64,000 nt of DNA from the NCBI GenBank assembly GCA_947387485.1, contig CANDNT010000002.1, positions 1 through 64,000 of the forward strand. Reading direction: 5' to 3'. Shown here one piece after another: positions 38,476 through 47,212 of the stretch. A program made the translations under genes and the position numbers. The notes beneath the pieces were generated by a model. The model worked only from the letters and a program-made list of their open reading frames with translations, had not been told where the DNA came from and did not search any database. Every line of letters begins with the position of its first letter. Positions within the stretch are counted from its first letter, which is position 1. Origin of the DNA: Aquimarina rhabdastrellae (GTDB taxonomy: Bacteria; Bacteroidota; Bacteroidia; Flavobacteriales; Flavobacteriaceae).

Positions 38476-38805
38476 TTAATGCCTTCTCTTTTTAAAAAGA
38501 TAACTCATCCATACAGGATCATTATCCTCTGTAATAATCGCTTTTCTATCTACATATTCCCAATTTGCATTACTCATATAATTAAGCATATCAGATGTTT
38601 GTTCTAAAGCTTCTACTTCTTTAACATCAATCAAACTGTTTTTTAATGCAGCTTGTTCTTCTTGCACTTCTATTCTTTTAACTTTTCCTCTTTTGTTTGC
38701 TTTTTGAATCACTATGATTTCTAAAAACTCATATTTAGGTATTACATTTTGCGCAACCATAGTGTTACCAATAAATAAAAAGGCTATAACTAATATCAAT
38801 CTCAT
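38476..38805 (-). CDS. Secreted hypothetical protein
   Basis: 109 residues; signal peptide (MRLILVIAFLFIGNTMVAQ, cleavage near 19), then an acidic/basic mixed region IQKANKRGKVKRIEVQEEQAAL and a C-terminal YVDRKAIITEDNDPVWMSYLFKKRRH. I recognise no family. Probably periplasmic. It lies downstream of the rpmA terminator, so it is transcribed separately. Confidence 0.65.
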   Translation of the reverse strand: MRLILVIAFLFIGNTMVAQNVIPKYEFLEIIVIQKANKRGKVKRIEVQEEQAALKNSLIDVKEVEALEQTSDMLNYMSNANWEYVDRKAIITEDNDPVWMSYLFKKRRH

Positions 38806-38838
38806 AGTTTGTATATTTTTTAAATATTACTGCATAAA

Positions 38839-38873
38839 AAAACTCTTCTCAAACTGAATTTGAAAAGAGTTTT
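38839..38873 (-). terminator. rpmA terminator
   Basis: Imperfect 15 bp stem AAAACTCTTCTCAAA / TTTGAAAAGAGTTTT with a T-run on the minus strand, 27 bases past the rpmA stop. The 20 bases at its outer edge equal those at the greA terminator. Confidence 0.8.
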
Positions 38874-38899
38874 AATATAATTATTACAAGGAAAGATCC

Positions 38900-39160
38900 T
38901 TATGCTTCAAAAGGAACTATTGAAACATAGGATTTATTATCTTTCTTTTTAGTAAATTTTACAATACCATCAACTTTAGCGTGTAAAGTATGATCTTTAC
39001 CAGCGTATACGTTTTCTCCTGGCTTGTGTGCTGTACCTCTTTGTCTTACAATGATGTTACCAGCTACGGCAGCTTGTCCACCAAAAATCTTAACTCCTAA
39101 TCGTTTCGATTCTGATTCTCTACCGTTCTTCGAACTACCAACTCCTTTTTTATGAGCCAT
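38900..39160 (-). CDS. rpmA: 50S ribosomal protein L27 (bL27)
   Basis: 86 residues; starts [19 protein letters not shown] and carries [16 protein letters not shown], both diagnostic. The N-terminus begins directly with AHKKG, so no cleaved extension as in Firmicutes. Follows rplU by 28 bases in the usual two-gene operon. Confidence 0.98.
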   Translation of the reverse strand: MAHKKGVGSSKNGRESESKRLGVKIFGGQAAVAGNIIVRQRGTAHKPGENVYAGKDHTLHAKVDGIVKFTKKKDNKSYVSIVPFEA

Positions 39161-39188
39161 TTTCTTTCGGTTTTAGATGGGTTAATAT

Positions 39189-39662
39189 TTATTTTTGTAA
39201 AGCTGCAATTAAGTCGGCTTTCTTCATAGAAGAAATACCTTCAATTCCTTTGCTTTTAGCCATTTCTTTTAACTCAGCTACAGTCTTTGAGCTTAAGTCA
39301 TCAGATGCGTCATCTTTTTTTGGTGCTGCTTTTGAAGCTTTTTTAGCTCCTGCTCCACCAATACTTTCAATAACAATCTCAGTTAATGCTTGACGGTGAC
39401 CATTCTTAACTCGGTAACCTTTACGTCTTTTCTTTTTGAAAACAATAACTTTATCACCTTTTAAGTGTCTAGTTATTTTAGCTCCTACTTGAACTCCTTC
39501 TATAGCTGGGGCGCCAACAGTTACATTGTCTCCATCTGCAGTTAAAAGAACTTTATCAAATGATACAGCATCTCCTTCTTCACCTGCTAAACGGTGTACA
39601 AAAACTTTTTGGTCTTTCGCAACTTTAAATTGCTGCCCTGCTATCTCTACAATTGCGTACAT
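39189..39662 (-). CDS. rplU: 50S ribosomal protein L21 (bL21) with a C-terminal SAP/Rho-N-like extension
   Basis: 157 residues against about 103 in E. coli. Residues 1-103 are ordinary L21 (start MYAIVEIAGQQFKVAKDQK, FKKKRRKGYRVKNGHRQ). A Lys/Ala-rich linker (about 108-120) leads to DLSSKTVAELKEMAKSKGI and KKADLIAALQK, a helix-extended-loop-helix pattern of SAP or Rho-N modules that bind nucleic acid. Extended L21 forms are known in this phylum. Confidence 0.95.
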   Translation of the reverse strand: MYAIVEIAGQQFKVAKDQKVFVHRLAGEEGDAVSFDKVLLTADGDNVTVGAPAIEGVQVGAKITRHLKGDKVIVFKKKRRKGYRVKNGHRQALTEIVIESIGGAGAKKASKAAPKKDDASDDLSSKTVAELKEMAKSKGIEGISSMKKADLIAALQK

Positions 39663-39708
39663 ATAGCGTTAATTTTTAAAAAATTAATTGTTTATTTTAA
39701 AACGGATG

Positions 39709-39739
39709 CAAATATACGTCTAATTTAATTAAATAACAA
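39709..39739 (-). promoter_or_regulatory. rplU-rpmA promoter
   Basis: TTG (39739-39737), a 20 nt spacer and TATATTTG (39716-39709) on the minus strand, followed by CATCCG. Full match to the Bacteroidota promoter, with the same discriminator as leader promoter P3. Confidence 0.65.
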
Positions 39740-39744
39740 AGTTT

Positions 39745-40218
39745 TTATCCTTCTGATATAGAAACACTTCTAGCAGTTTTAATATTCCAACTTTCTTTAA
39801 ATAACTGCATAAAAGATAAGGTTAAAACAATAGTAGATGCAAATCCCATTATTGCTACAACAAATAATACTAGACCAACAGTAGTATTATAACCTTCTAT
39901 CCAGGTAGCCAAGAGTTTATTTAAAAAATCAGAAGATATGTGAGTGGCATATATACCAAAGAAAACAGTAAATAATATTGTAGCAACAAATCCCATTAGC
40001 ATACCTGCCCAGAAACCATCTTGATACCTATAATTTACACCTTCTTCTTTTTTAACATGCTGTATTGTTTTGTACAATCCTACCGATAGTATTATCCCAT
40101 TAAACAAACTAAATAAGGGGTTAATATGTAACGAAAAAATTGATAATATTAAAAAATACATAATCAAAGCTATAGCTGTATAACAACTATAACGAATTGG
40201 TAACGTCATTCTTTTCAT
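39745..40218 (-). CDS. DUF4199 membrane protein
   Basis: 157 residues with four hydrophobic segments (about 12-32, 34-50, 72-92 and 112-137), the layout of DUF4199 proteins of Bacteroidota. The RYQDGFWAGMLMGFVATIL region between segments two and three is typical. Function unknown. Divergent from the M16 protease genes. Confidence 0.75.
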   Translation of the reverse strand: MKRMTLPIRYSCYTAIALIMYFLILSIFSLHINPLFSLFNGIILSVGLYKTIQHVKKEEGVNYRYQDGFWAGMLMGFVATILFTVFFGIYATHISSDFLNKLLATWIEGYNTTVGLVLFVVAIMGFASTIVLTLSFMQLFKESWNIKTARSVSISEG

Positions 40219-40378
40219 AATTCCACATTTTTAATATTGTATTTAAATTTCGTAAAAAAAAAAGACTACCACAAATACATTTACTTAAAAATCAAATAAT
40301 TAACAATTCGTTTTTTTTAATTTGTAACAAAACACGATCTTTACATACAAATCAAACAAACTTAATATTTTATATAAA

Positions 40379-41704
40379 ATGAAAAACAAACTTTACGCAA
40401 TCGCTTGTGGGCTTTTTATCTCAATTTCGGGCGTAGCACAAGAAGTTAAGTTTACTGAGTATGATCTAGACAATGGTCTACATGTAATCTTACATCAAGA
40501 AAACAAAGCTCCTGTTGTAACTGTAGGAGTTATGTATCATGTAGGTGCAAAGGATGAGGAAAAAGGAAGAACAGGATTTGCTCATTTCTTTGAACATTTA
40601 CTATTTGAAGGAACAAAAAATATTGAAAGAGGAAAATGGTTTGATATTGTTTCTTCTCATGGAGGTAGAAATAATGCCAATACTACTCAAGACAGAACTT
40701 ATTATTATGAAACTTTACCATCAAATAATCTAGAATTAGCTTTATGGATGGAATCTGAGCGTATGTTACATCCTGTAATCAACAAAATAGGTGTAGATAC
40801 TCAAAACGAAGTTGTTAAAGAAGAAAAAAGACAACGTGTTGATAACGCTCCTTATGGAAAGATCATTTACAGAACTGGAGTTAACCAGCACATCTTCAAG
40901 AAACATCCTTATGGACAATCTGTAATCGGTAGTATGGCAGATCTTGATGCGGCTAAGCTTGACGAATTTATTGCTTTCAATAAAAAATTCTACAATCCTA
41001 ATAACGCTACATTAGTTGTTACTGGTGATCTTGATATTGAAAAAACTAAAAAAATGATCTCTGATTATTTTGGAGCTATTAAAAATAATGGAAGTAAAAT
41101 CTCTAGAAAAACAATCAAAGAAGATCCTATTACAACCGAAATTAAAGTAACTGAATACGATGCTAATATTCAAGTTCCTTTAAAAGCATTAGTATATAGA
41201 ACTCCTAATCTAAAAGAAAAGGACGCTTATGTACTTAATTACATCTCAACTATTTTAACTGGAGGTAATAGCTCTAGAATGCACAAAAAAATGGTTGAAG
41301 AGAAAAAAATGGCTTTACAAGTATTAGCTTTTACTGATAACCTAGAGGATTATGGTACTTATATCATGGGAGCACTTCCATTAGGACAAGTAAGCCTAGA
41401 AGATTTACAAAAAGAAATGGAAGAAGAGATCGTAAAACTTCAAAATGAATTAATTACTGAGAGAGAATTTCAAAAGCTTCAAAACCAATTTGAAAATAAC
41501 TTTGTGAATTCTAATTCAAGTATTCAAGGTATCGCAAACTCGTTGGCTAGATATAATGTACTACATGGAGATACAAATCTTATTAATAGTGAAATCGATA
41601 TTTATCGTTCTATCACTAGAGAAGATATTCAACGTGTAGCAAAAAAATATTTAAACCCTAACCAACGTCTTAACTTAGACTACTTACCAGAATCAAGTAA
41701 ATAA
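40379..41704 (+). CDS. M16 zinc protease, catalytic subunit
   Basis: 441 residues, signal peptide (cleavage near GVAQ21), then an insulinase-like fold. The inverted zinc motif HFFEH is at 69-73, and the third ligand Glu falls in the NEVVKEEKRQR stretch, so the active site is complete. Periplasmic. It is followed 27 bases later by a second M16 protein, the usual catalytic/non-catalytic pair. Confidence 0.93.
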   Translation: MKNKLYAIACGLFISISGVAQEVKFTEYDLDNGLHVILHQENKAPVVTVGVMYHVGAKDEEKGRTGFAHFFEHLLFEGTKNIERGKWFDIVSSHGGRNNANTTQDRTYYYETLPSNNLELALWMESERMLHPVINKIGVDTQNEVVKEEKRQRVDNAPYGKIIYRTGVNQHIFKKHPYGQSVIGSMADLDAAKLDEFIAFNKKFYNPNNATLVVTGDLDIEKTKKMISDYFGAIKNNGSKISRKTIKEDPITTEIKVTEYDANIQVPLKALVYRTPNLKEKDAYVLNYISTILTGGNSSRMHKKMVEEKKMALQVLAFTDNLEDYGTYIMGALPLGQVSLEDLQKEMEEEIVKLQNELITEREFQKLQNQFENNFVNSNSSIQGIANSLARYNVLHGDTNLINSEIDIYRSITREDIQRVAKKYLNPNQRLNLDYLPESSK

Positions 41705-41731
41705 TTCAGCAAAAAAAAGAAACTTCATATA

Positions 41732-43798
41732 ATGAAAAAAAATATAAAACTTTTAATCGCATTTTTAATTATCGCTATGGGTACTCAAGCCCAAATCGAT
41801 CGTTCAAAAATGCCTAAATCAGGTCCTACTCCAGTAATCAATTTGGGAGAACCACATTCTTTTGTTTTGCCTAATGGATTGACTGTTTTAATTGTAGAAA
41901 ATCATAAGCTTCCTCGAGTTACTTTGAGCTTAACTCTAGATACTCCTCCTGTTATTGAAGGTAATAAAGCTGGTGTTTCTAGTCTTGTTTCTCAAATCAT
42001 GGGAAAAGGTACTACCAATATTGGTAAAGATGCTTTTAATGAAGAAGTTGATTTCTTAGGAGCTAATATCGGAATTGGTGTTAATGGTGGTTTTGCACAA
42101 TCTTTATCAAAGTATGCAGAACGTACTATCGAACTTTTTGCAGACGCTGCATTACATCCTAATTTTACTCAAGAAGAATTAGATCTTGAGCGTAAAAAAG
42201 CTATCGAAGGAATCAAAACTGGAGAAAAGAGTGCTGCTGCTATCGCCTCTAGAGTTAGAAGTGTTTTAGGTTATGGAAAAAAACACCCTGCAGGAGAATA
42301 TACTTCAGAAGAAACATTAAACACTATCAAATTAGATGATGTAAAAAGTTACTACCGTAACTATTTTGTTCCTACTACAGCATACTTAGTTGTTATTGGT
42401 GATATTACAAAAGACAAAGCACAAAAACTAGTTACTAAATATTTTGAGCCTTGGATTAGAGCTTCTGCTTTAGACATCTCTATTCCTTCTGTACAAGATG
42501 TACAATACACTCAAGTAAACTTTGTTGATGTTCCTAACGCTGTGCAAACAGAATTAGCTGTAACTAATATCTCTGAGCTTAATATCACTGATAAAGATTA
42601 TCATGCTGCTCTAGTTGCTAATTATATTCTAGGAGGGTCTTTTAACAGTTATATCAATATGAACTTAAGAGAAGAGCACGGATATACTTATGGAGCAAGA
42701 ACATCTTTACCTTTTAACAAGAATTACAATACACTTTTTAGAACTACTACCAAAGTAAGAAATGCCGTTACAGATAGTGCTATTGTAGAGATTTTAAAAG
42801 AATACAAAAGAATTCGTACAGAATTAGTTGATCCTACTTTATTAAAAAATGCAAAAGCAAAATTCTTAGGAGATTATATTTTAGCATCAGAAAGTGATCG
42901 TACTATAGCTGATAGAGCTATCCAGTTAAAAACGCAAAACTTACCTAAAGATTTCTTCGAGACTTTTATCAAAAAAATAGATGCTGTTACTCAAGAAGAT
43001 GTAAAAAGAGTTGCTAATAAGTATTTCAAACTTAACAATGCTAGAATTGTAGCTGTAGGTAGAGGTCTTGATATACTTCCTGGTCTTGAAAAATTAACTT
43101 TTGACGGACAAAAGATTCCGATTATGTATTTTGATAAATACGGAAATCGTACTGCAAAACCTAACTTTAATACAGAAGTACCTAAAGACATTACTGCTCA
43201 AGGTGTCGTTGATACTTATTTAAAAGCTATTGGTGGAAAAGATAAATTAGCCACAGTAGCTTCTACTTTTACTACAGCAAAAGCATCTGCTAATGGTGCA
43301 GAATTAACGTTAATTGCCAAAGTAACTTCAAAGAATCAAACTTTAACTAACGTTCTTTTTGCAGGAAACTCTGTAAACAAAAATGTGTTTGACGGAACCA
43401 AAGGTTATGCTATGGCTCAAGGTCAAAAAATCGAATTTAATGCTGACCAAATTAAAGAAGCAAAAGAAAATTCGCATCCATTTCCAGAATTAAAAAATAA
43501 GGCTGTAGCTGTAGAAGGTATTGAGCCTTATGATAACGGGAAAGCTTATAAAGTAAAAATGAGTGACAAAAAGACTTCTTTCTTTGATACCAAAACTGGT
43601 TTAAAAACAAAGGATGTTGTTGTTCAAGAACAAGGTGGTCAAAAATTTACTACAGAAGTAAATTATAGTAACTATAAAGATGTAAACGGAATTAAATTTC
43701 CATTTACGATGACAATTTCATTTGGTCCTCAGAACATTGATTTTAACGTTTCTGAAGTTAAGATAAATGAAGGTGTAAGTGATGAAGATTTTAAATAA
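41732..43798 (+). CDS. M16 protease-like partner with a C-terminal LolA-like extension
   Basis: 688 residues, signal peptide (cleavage near TQAQ). Two M16 halves cover about 35-470, but at the HxxEH position the sequence reads SLVSQIMGKGT, so zinc ligands are gone. A roughly 200-residue C-terminal region (VVDTYLKAIGGKDKLATV through DVNGIKFPFTMTISFG) resembles LolA/outer-membrane lipoprotein sorting-type domains. It probably forms a heterodimer with the upstream catalytic protease, as in M16B pairs. Confidence 0.88.
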   Translation: MKKNIKLLIAFLIIAMGTQAQIDRSKMPKSGPTPVINLGEPHSFVLPNGLTVLIVENHKLPRVTLSLTLDTPPVIEGNKAGVSSLVSQIMGKGTTNIGKDAFNEEVDFLGANIGIGVNGGFAQSLSKYAERTIELFADAALHPNFTQEELDLERKKAIEGIKTGEKSAAAIASRVRSVLGYGKKHPAGEYTSEETLNTIKLDDVKSYYRNYFVPTTAYLVVIGDITKDKAQKLVTKYFEPWIRASALDISIPSVQDVQYTQVNFVDVPNAVQTELAVTNISELNITDKDYHAALVANYILGGSFNSYINMNLREEHGYTYGARTSLPFNKNYNTLFRTTTKVRNAVTDSAIVEILKEYKRIRTELVDPTLLKNAKAKFLGDYILASESDRTIADRAIQLKTQNLPKDFFETFIKKIDAVTQEDVKRVANKYFKLNNARIVAVGRGLDILPGLEKLTFDGQKIPIMYFDKYGNRTAKPNFNTEVPKDITAQGVVDTYLKAIGGKDKLATVASTFTTAKASANGAELTLIAKVTSKNQTLTNVLFAGNSVNKNVFDGTKGYAMAQGQKIEFNADQIKEAKENSHPFPELKNKAVAVEGIEPYDNGKAYKVKMSDKKTSFFDTKTGLKTKDVVVQEQGGQKFTTEVNYSNYKDVNGIKFPFTMTISFGPQNIDFNVSEVKINEGVSDEDFK

Positions 43799-43821
43799 AA
43801 AATAGTTTATTTTTAATATAG

Positions 43822-43850
43822 AAATGGTCATCAGAACTGATGACCATTTT
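43822..43850. terminator. Terminator between the M16 genes and the DMT transporter
   Basis: AAATGGTCATCA / TGATGACCATTT stem (12 bp, GAAC loop) with T-runs, between convergent genes. Confidence 0.85.
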
Positions 43851-44729
43851 TTATTTCTTCTTTTTATTAGATAAATAAACTCCCAATATGATAATCGCTG
43901 TAGCGATTACTTGATAAAACGAAAATTGCTCTCCGTCCATCATTCCCCACATCAAAGCTACAATAGGTATTGTATATGTTACAGATGAAGCAAATACTGG
44001 GCTACTCATCTGTACTAGTTTATTAAACATCACCTTAGCTATTCCTGTTCCTACTATTGCCAAAACAACAATATATAATAAACTTGTGTGAACTTGACTA
44101 TCACCTATTACTTCTGGTTCAAAAAAGCCAGTAGCATATAGTACTCCTAATGCTGGAAAAAATAATGCTAAAAAGTTACCATTTGCAATTCCCATAGGAG
44201 AAATATGACTCATATATTTCTTAATAACATTTACATTGATTGCATAACATACTGAAGCTATCAAAACTAAACCTGCATAACGATAGTCTTGATTGGGGTT
44301 TATAGCTGCTCCTTCCCATATCAATGCTAGACATCCTATCAATCCTATAATAACTCCAATAATCTGATTTCTATTAAACCCTATAGAAAATACAACAGCA
44401 CCTAATATTAAGGTCATTAATGGTGTAGTAGAATTTAAGATCGAAGCTATTGCACTATCAATTTCTGTTTCGGCATAAGCAAACAAAAAAGCAGGAAAGA
44501 ATGTTCCCATAAATCCAGATAGAATTACCCATGGCCAGTCTCTTTTTTTGATTGTAGCAATACTTTTAAATCCTATTAAAAATAAAAATATAGCAGCAAA
44601 TAAAGTTCTAATTGCCCCCAACTGCATAGGCGTAAGCCCTATTAATCCTTTTTTAATAAGAATAAACGAACTTCCCCATACTACCGATAAAACCGATAGA
44701 TATATCCATTTAAGATTAGTATTCCCCAT
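43851..44729 (-). CDS. EamA/DMT-superfamily transporter
   Basis: 292 residues with ten predicted membrane segments in two EamA repeats (about 8-140 and 150-285). The start WIYLSVLSVVWGSSFILIKKGL is typical. Exports small metabolites, often amino acids or derivatives; substrate unknown. Convergent with the M16 pair across a shared terminator. Confidence 0.9.
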   Translation of the reverse strand: MGNTNLKWIYLSVLSVVWGSSFILIKKGLIGLTPMQLGAIRTLFAAIFLFLIGFKSIATIKKRDWPWVILSGFMGTFFPAFLFAYAETEIDSAIASILNSTTPLMTLILGAVVFSIGFNRNQIIGVIIGLIGCLALIWEGAAINPNQDYRYAGLVLIASVCYAINVNVIKKYMSHISPMGIANGNFLALFFPALGVLYATGFFEPEVIGDSQVHTSLLYIVVLAIVGTGIAKVMFNKLVQMSSPVFASSVTYTIPIVALMWGMMDGEQFSFYQVIATAIIILGVYLSNKKKK

Positions 44730-44815
44730 AATCTAAAAAATTAAGGGACAAAAATCAGTAAATATTTCTGGGTAAACGTATCGATTTATAAAAAATTAAC
44801 GATTTTTTTATGACC

Positions 44816-45400
44816 TCACTCTTCTTTTGTCCACTCTACAGTATCCATAAAACGCTCTACATCTCTCAAAATATAAGTAGATGCAGGAAGGATAGAATCA
44901 TAATTAGGTTTTGCTTTAAAATACACAGATCCTGTGATAAAGTTATCTGTACTATCTGTCACATAGAATTGTGTTTGAGAAGCCGCATCCCCAGTCACTT
45001 CGTATAAAGTCCCATATACTTTACGTTCTTTATTTTCATATAGATCATAAATAATTCCGTCTGCCTTTACTACGTGTTCTTGAGTAATATTTTGAGCATC
45101 TTTAAGTAACGAATCTAGGTTATTCTTTACTTTATAATATGATAAGTATACGGTAGCTTTTAATTCTGGATATTCAAGATTACTCCAGTATTTTTTATTT
45201 CGTATTACAGATTTGATTCGAGCCATTTTATTTTTTTCAAAACGAAATGGATACCCATCAATTGTTACATTTTCGTATGCAGCTTCAGGATAACTTAAAC
45301 GCAACATTGCTTTTGGCTTAGGTAAAACTTCGCTTGCACACGAATACAATAAACCAATCAACATTAATCCTACTATTGCATTTAACTTTTTAAGACTCAT
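44816..45400 (-). CDS. gldD: Gliding motility lipoprotein GldD
   Basis: 194 residues; lipoprotein signal with lipobox LLYSC (lipidated Cys21). The body MLRLSYPEAAYENVTIDGYPFRFE and the NLEYPELKATVYLSYYKV strand match GldD. Required for gliding and for chitin use in F. johnsoniae. Its start overlaps the gldE stop by 11 bases, the usual gldE-gldD pair. Confidence 0.9.
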   Translation of the reverse strand: MSLKKLNAIVGLMLIGLLYSCASEVLPKPKAMLRLSYPEAAYENVTIDGYPFRFEKNKMARIKSVIRNKKYWSNLEYPELKATVYLSYYKVKNNLDSLLKDAQNITQEHVVKADGIIYDLYENKERKVYGTLYEVTGDAASQTQFYVTDSTDNFITGSVYFKAKPNYDSILPASTYILRDVERFMDTVEWTKEE

Positions 45401-46718
45401 CTTCTATTGTAAATTTAATCTGTTTAATTCGTTTATTACTCAATACTTCTATAGTAAACGAATATCCATCTACTCTTATTATTTCTCCTTTAACAGGAAA
45501 ATTACCTTTTATTTCTAATAAAAACCCTGCAATAGTTTCGGCATCTCCTTTTTGGTTTTCAAAAACTGCTGGATCTTCTAACTTGACAACTTTATAAAAA
45601 TCTTTTAATGCTGTTCTTCCTTCAAACACATAATTCTTGTCATCTATTTTTGAATACACAATATCTTCATCATCAAATTCACCACTAATGTCTCCCACAA
45701 TTTCTTCTATAATATCTTCTAGAGAAATTAAACCACTGGTTCCTCCATATTCATCGACCACTATTGCCAAATGACTCTTTTTATTTTTAAAATCGCTTAA
45801 TAAATCATCTAGTTTTTTGTTTTCGGGCACAAAATAAGGTTCTCTTACCAAACTTACCCAATCAAATGTTTTGTGATTAATATATGGTAATAAATCTTTT
45901 ACATACAATATCCCTATTACCTTATCGATACTTCCTTCAAAAACAGGTATTCTAGAGAATCCATGCTTCACTATATCTGATATAATCGATTTAAAATCAC
46001 CTTCTTTATTCAATGCAAAAACATCCATTCTAGGTGTCATTACTTGCTTTGTATCAGTATTTCCAAATGAAACAATACCTTCTAGTATTTTTTTATCGGC
46101 TACAGTAGTATCTTTATCTAGTGTAAGTTCTAAGGCATGCGATAATTGATCAACACTAATACTTGATTTTTGCCTACCTAATCGCTTATGGATACTCAAT
46201 GTAGTACGTTGCATAGGCACATTAAACAACCAAAAACTTTTGTCTAAGATCAATAATGGATATGCCATAAACTGAGAGAAAGAAATCTTATTGCGACTAG
46301 CATATATTTTAGGTAGTATCTCACCAAATAATAAGATCAAAAATGTAGCTACAACAACCTTTAAAGCAAACTCCATATCTAAAGTAAAGATTGTCAAATC
46401 CCATATCCATGGCTCATTAAACCATATAGAAGTTACCGATTCAAACAATAATACAATGGCTATATTAATAGCATTATTAGCAATTAAAATTGTTGCCAAT
46501 AGTTTTTTCGGTTTTGCTAATAACCTAACTATAATCTTTTGTTTTTTTGAAGCCTGTTCCTCACCTGCATTGATCTCAGACGGTGTTAACGAAAACAGTG
46601 CTACTTCACTGGCAGAAATAAGAGCAGAACAAATCAGCAATAGTACTAATAATATACCATTGGTAAGTTGACCTAAATTAAAAAATGCAGCATATAATGG
46701 TAAGGGGTCAGGATCCAA
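45390..46718 (-). CDS. gldE: Gliding motility-associated protein GldE
   Basis: 442 residues, hemolysin C/CorC-like: four membrane segments with a CNNM domain (about 15-200), two CBS domains (about 220-345), and a CorC/HlyC C-terminal domain (about 360-440). Named GldE for its linkage with gldD. Probably a transporter or regulator rather than a hemolysin. It precedes gldD and follows ssb. Confidence 0.9.
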   Translation of the reverse strand: MDPDPLPLYAAFFNLGQLTNGILLVLLLICSALISASEVALFSLTPSEINAGEEQASKKQKIIVRLLAKPKKLLATILIANNAINIAIVLLFESVTSIWFNEPWIWDLTIFTLDMEFALKVVVATFLILLFGEILPKIYASRNKISFSQFMAYPLLILDKSFWLFNVPMQRTTLSIHKRLGRQKSSISVDQLSHALELTLDKDTTVADKKILEGIVSFGNTDTKQVMTPRMDVFALNKEGDFKSIISDIVKHGFSRIPVFEGSIDKVIGILYVKDLLPYINHKTFDWVSLVREPYFVPENKKLDDLLSDFKNKKSHLAIVVDEYGGTSGLISLEDIIEEIVGDISGEFDDEDIVYSKIDDKNYVFEGRTALKDFYKVVKLEDPAVFENQKGDAETIAGFLLEIKGNFPVKGEIIRVDGYSFTIEVLSNKRIKQIKFTIEDES

Positions 46719-46747
46719 AGTTATTCATTTAATTAAACAATAGTCTT

Positions 46748-47197
46748 TTAGAATGGTAAATCATCTTCCTCTTCAGGCATCACCGGTGGTGTTTGTTGCG
46801 CTGTCGATGCTGGTGTATTTGAAGCATTGTTCTGCATACCTGTAGAAGGTTGACTTTCATTCTTAGGTGTTAAAAACGTAAAATCTGTACATTGTATTTC
46901 AGTACTATAACGTTCTCTACCTTGATCATCCACCCATTTTCTGGTTTTTAATCTTCCTTCTATATATATTTTATCTCCTTTTTTTAAATACTTTTCACAA
47001 ATTTCGGCTGCTTTGTTACGCACCACGATATTATGCCATTCTGTATTACTTACGCGTTCTCCCGTAGCTTTGTTTACGTAAGTTTCGTTTGTTGCTAAGG
47101 GGAATCTTCCTATTGCATTACCTCCTTCAAAATAATGCATCTTCACCTCATCTCCTGTATGCCCAATTAGCATTACTTTATTTAGAGTTCCTGACAT
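46748..47197 (-). CDS. ssb: Single-stranded DNA-binding protein
   Basis: About 149 residues; OB fold (MSGTLNKVMLIGHTGDEV, NTEWHNIVVRNKAAEICEKY), a flexible Gly/Ser/Thr/Gln linker and the acidic tip EEEDDLPF that recruits repair proteins. The ATG at 47197 is preferred: three codons earlier only a TTG occurs. It lies 15 bases after mutY and 29 before gldE, a mutY-ssb-gldE-gldD cluster. Confidence 0.96.
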   Translation of the reverse strand: MSGTLNKVMLIGHTGDEVKMHYFEGGNAIGRFPLATNETYVNKATGERVSNTEWHNIVVRNKAAEICEKYLKKGDKIYIEGRLKTRKWVDDQGRERYSTEIQCTDFTFLTPKNESQPSTGMQNNASNTPASTAQQTPPVMPEEEDDLPF

Positions 47198-47212
47198 AAT
47201 ATTCAATTTAAT

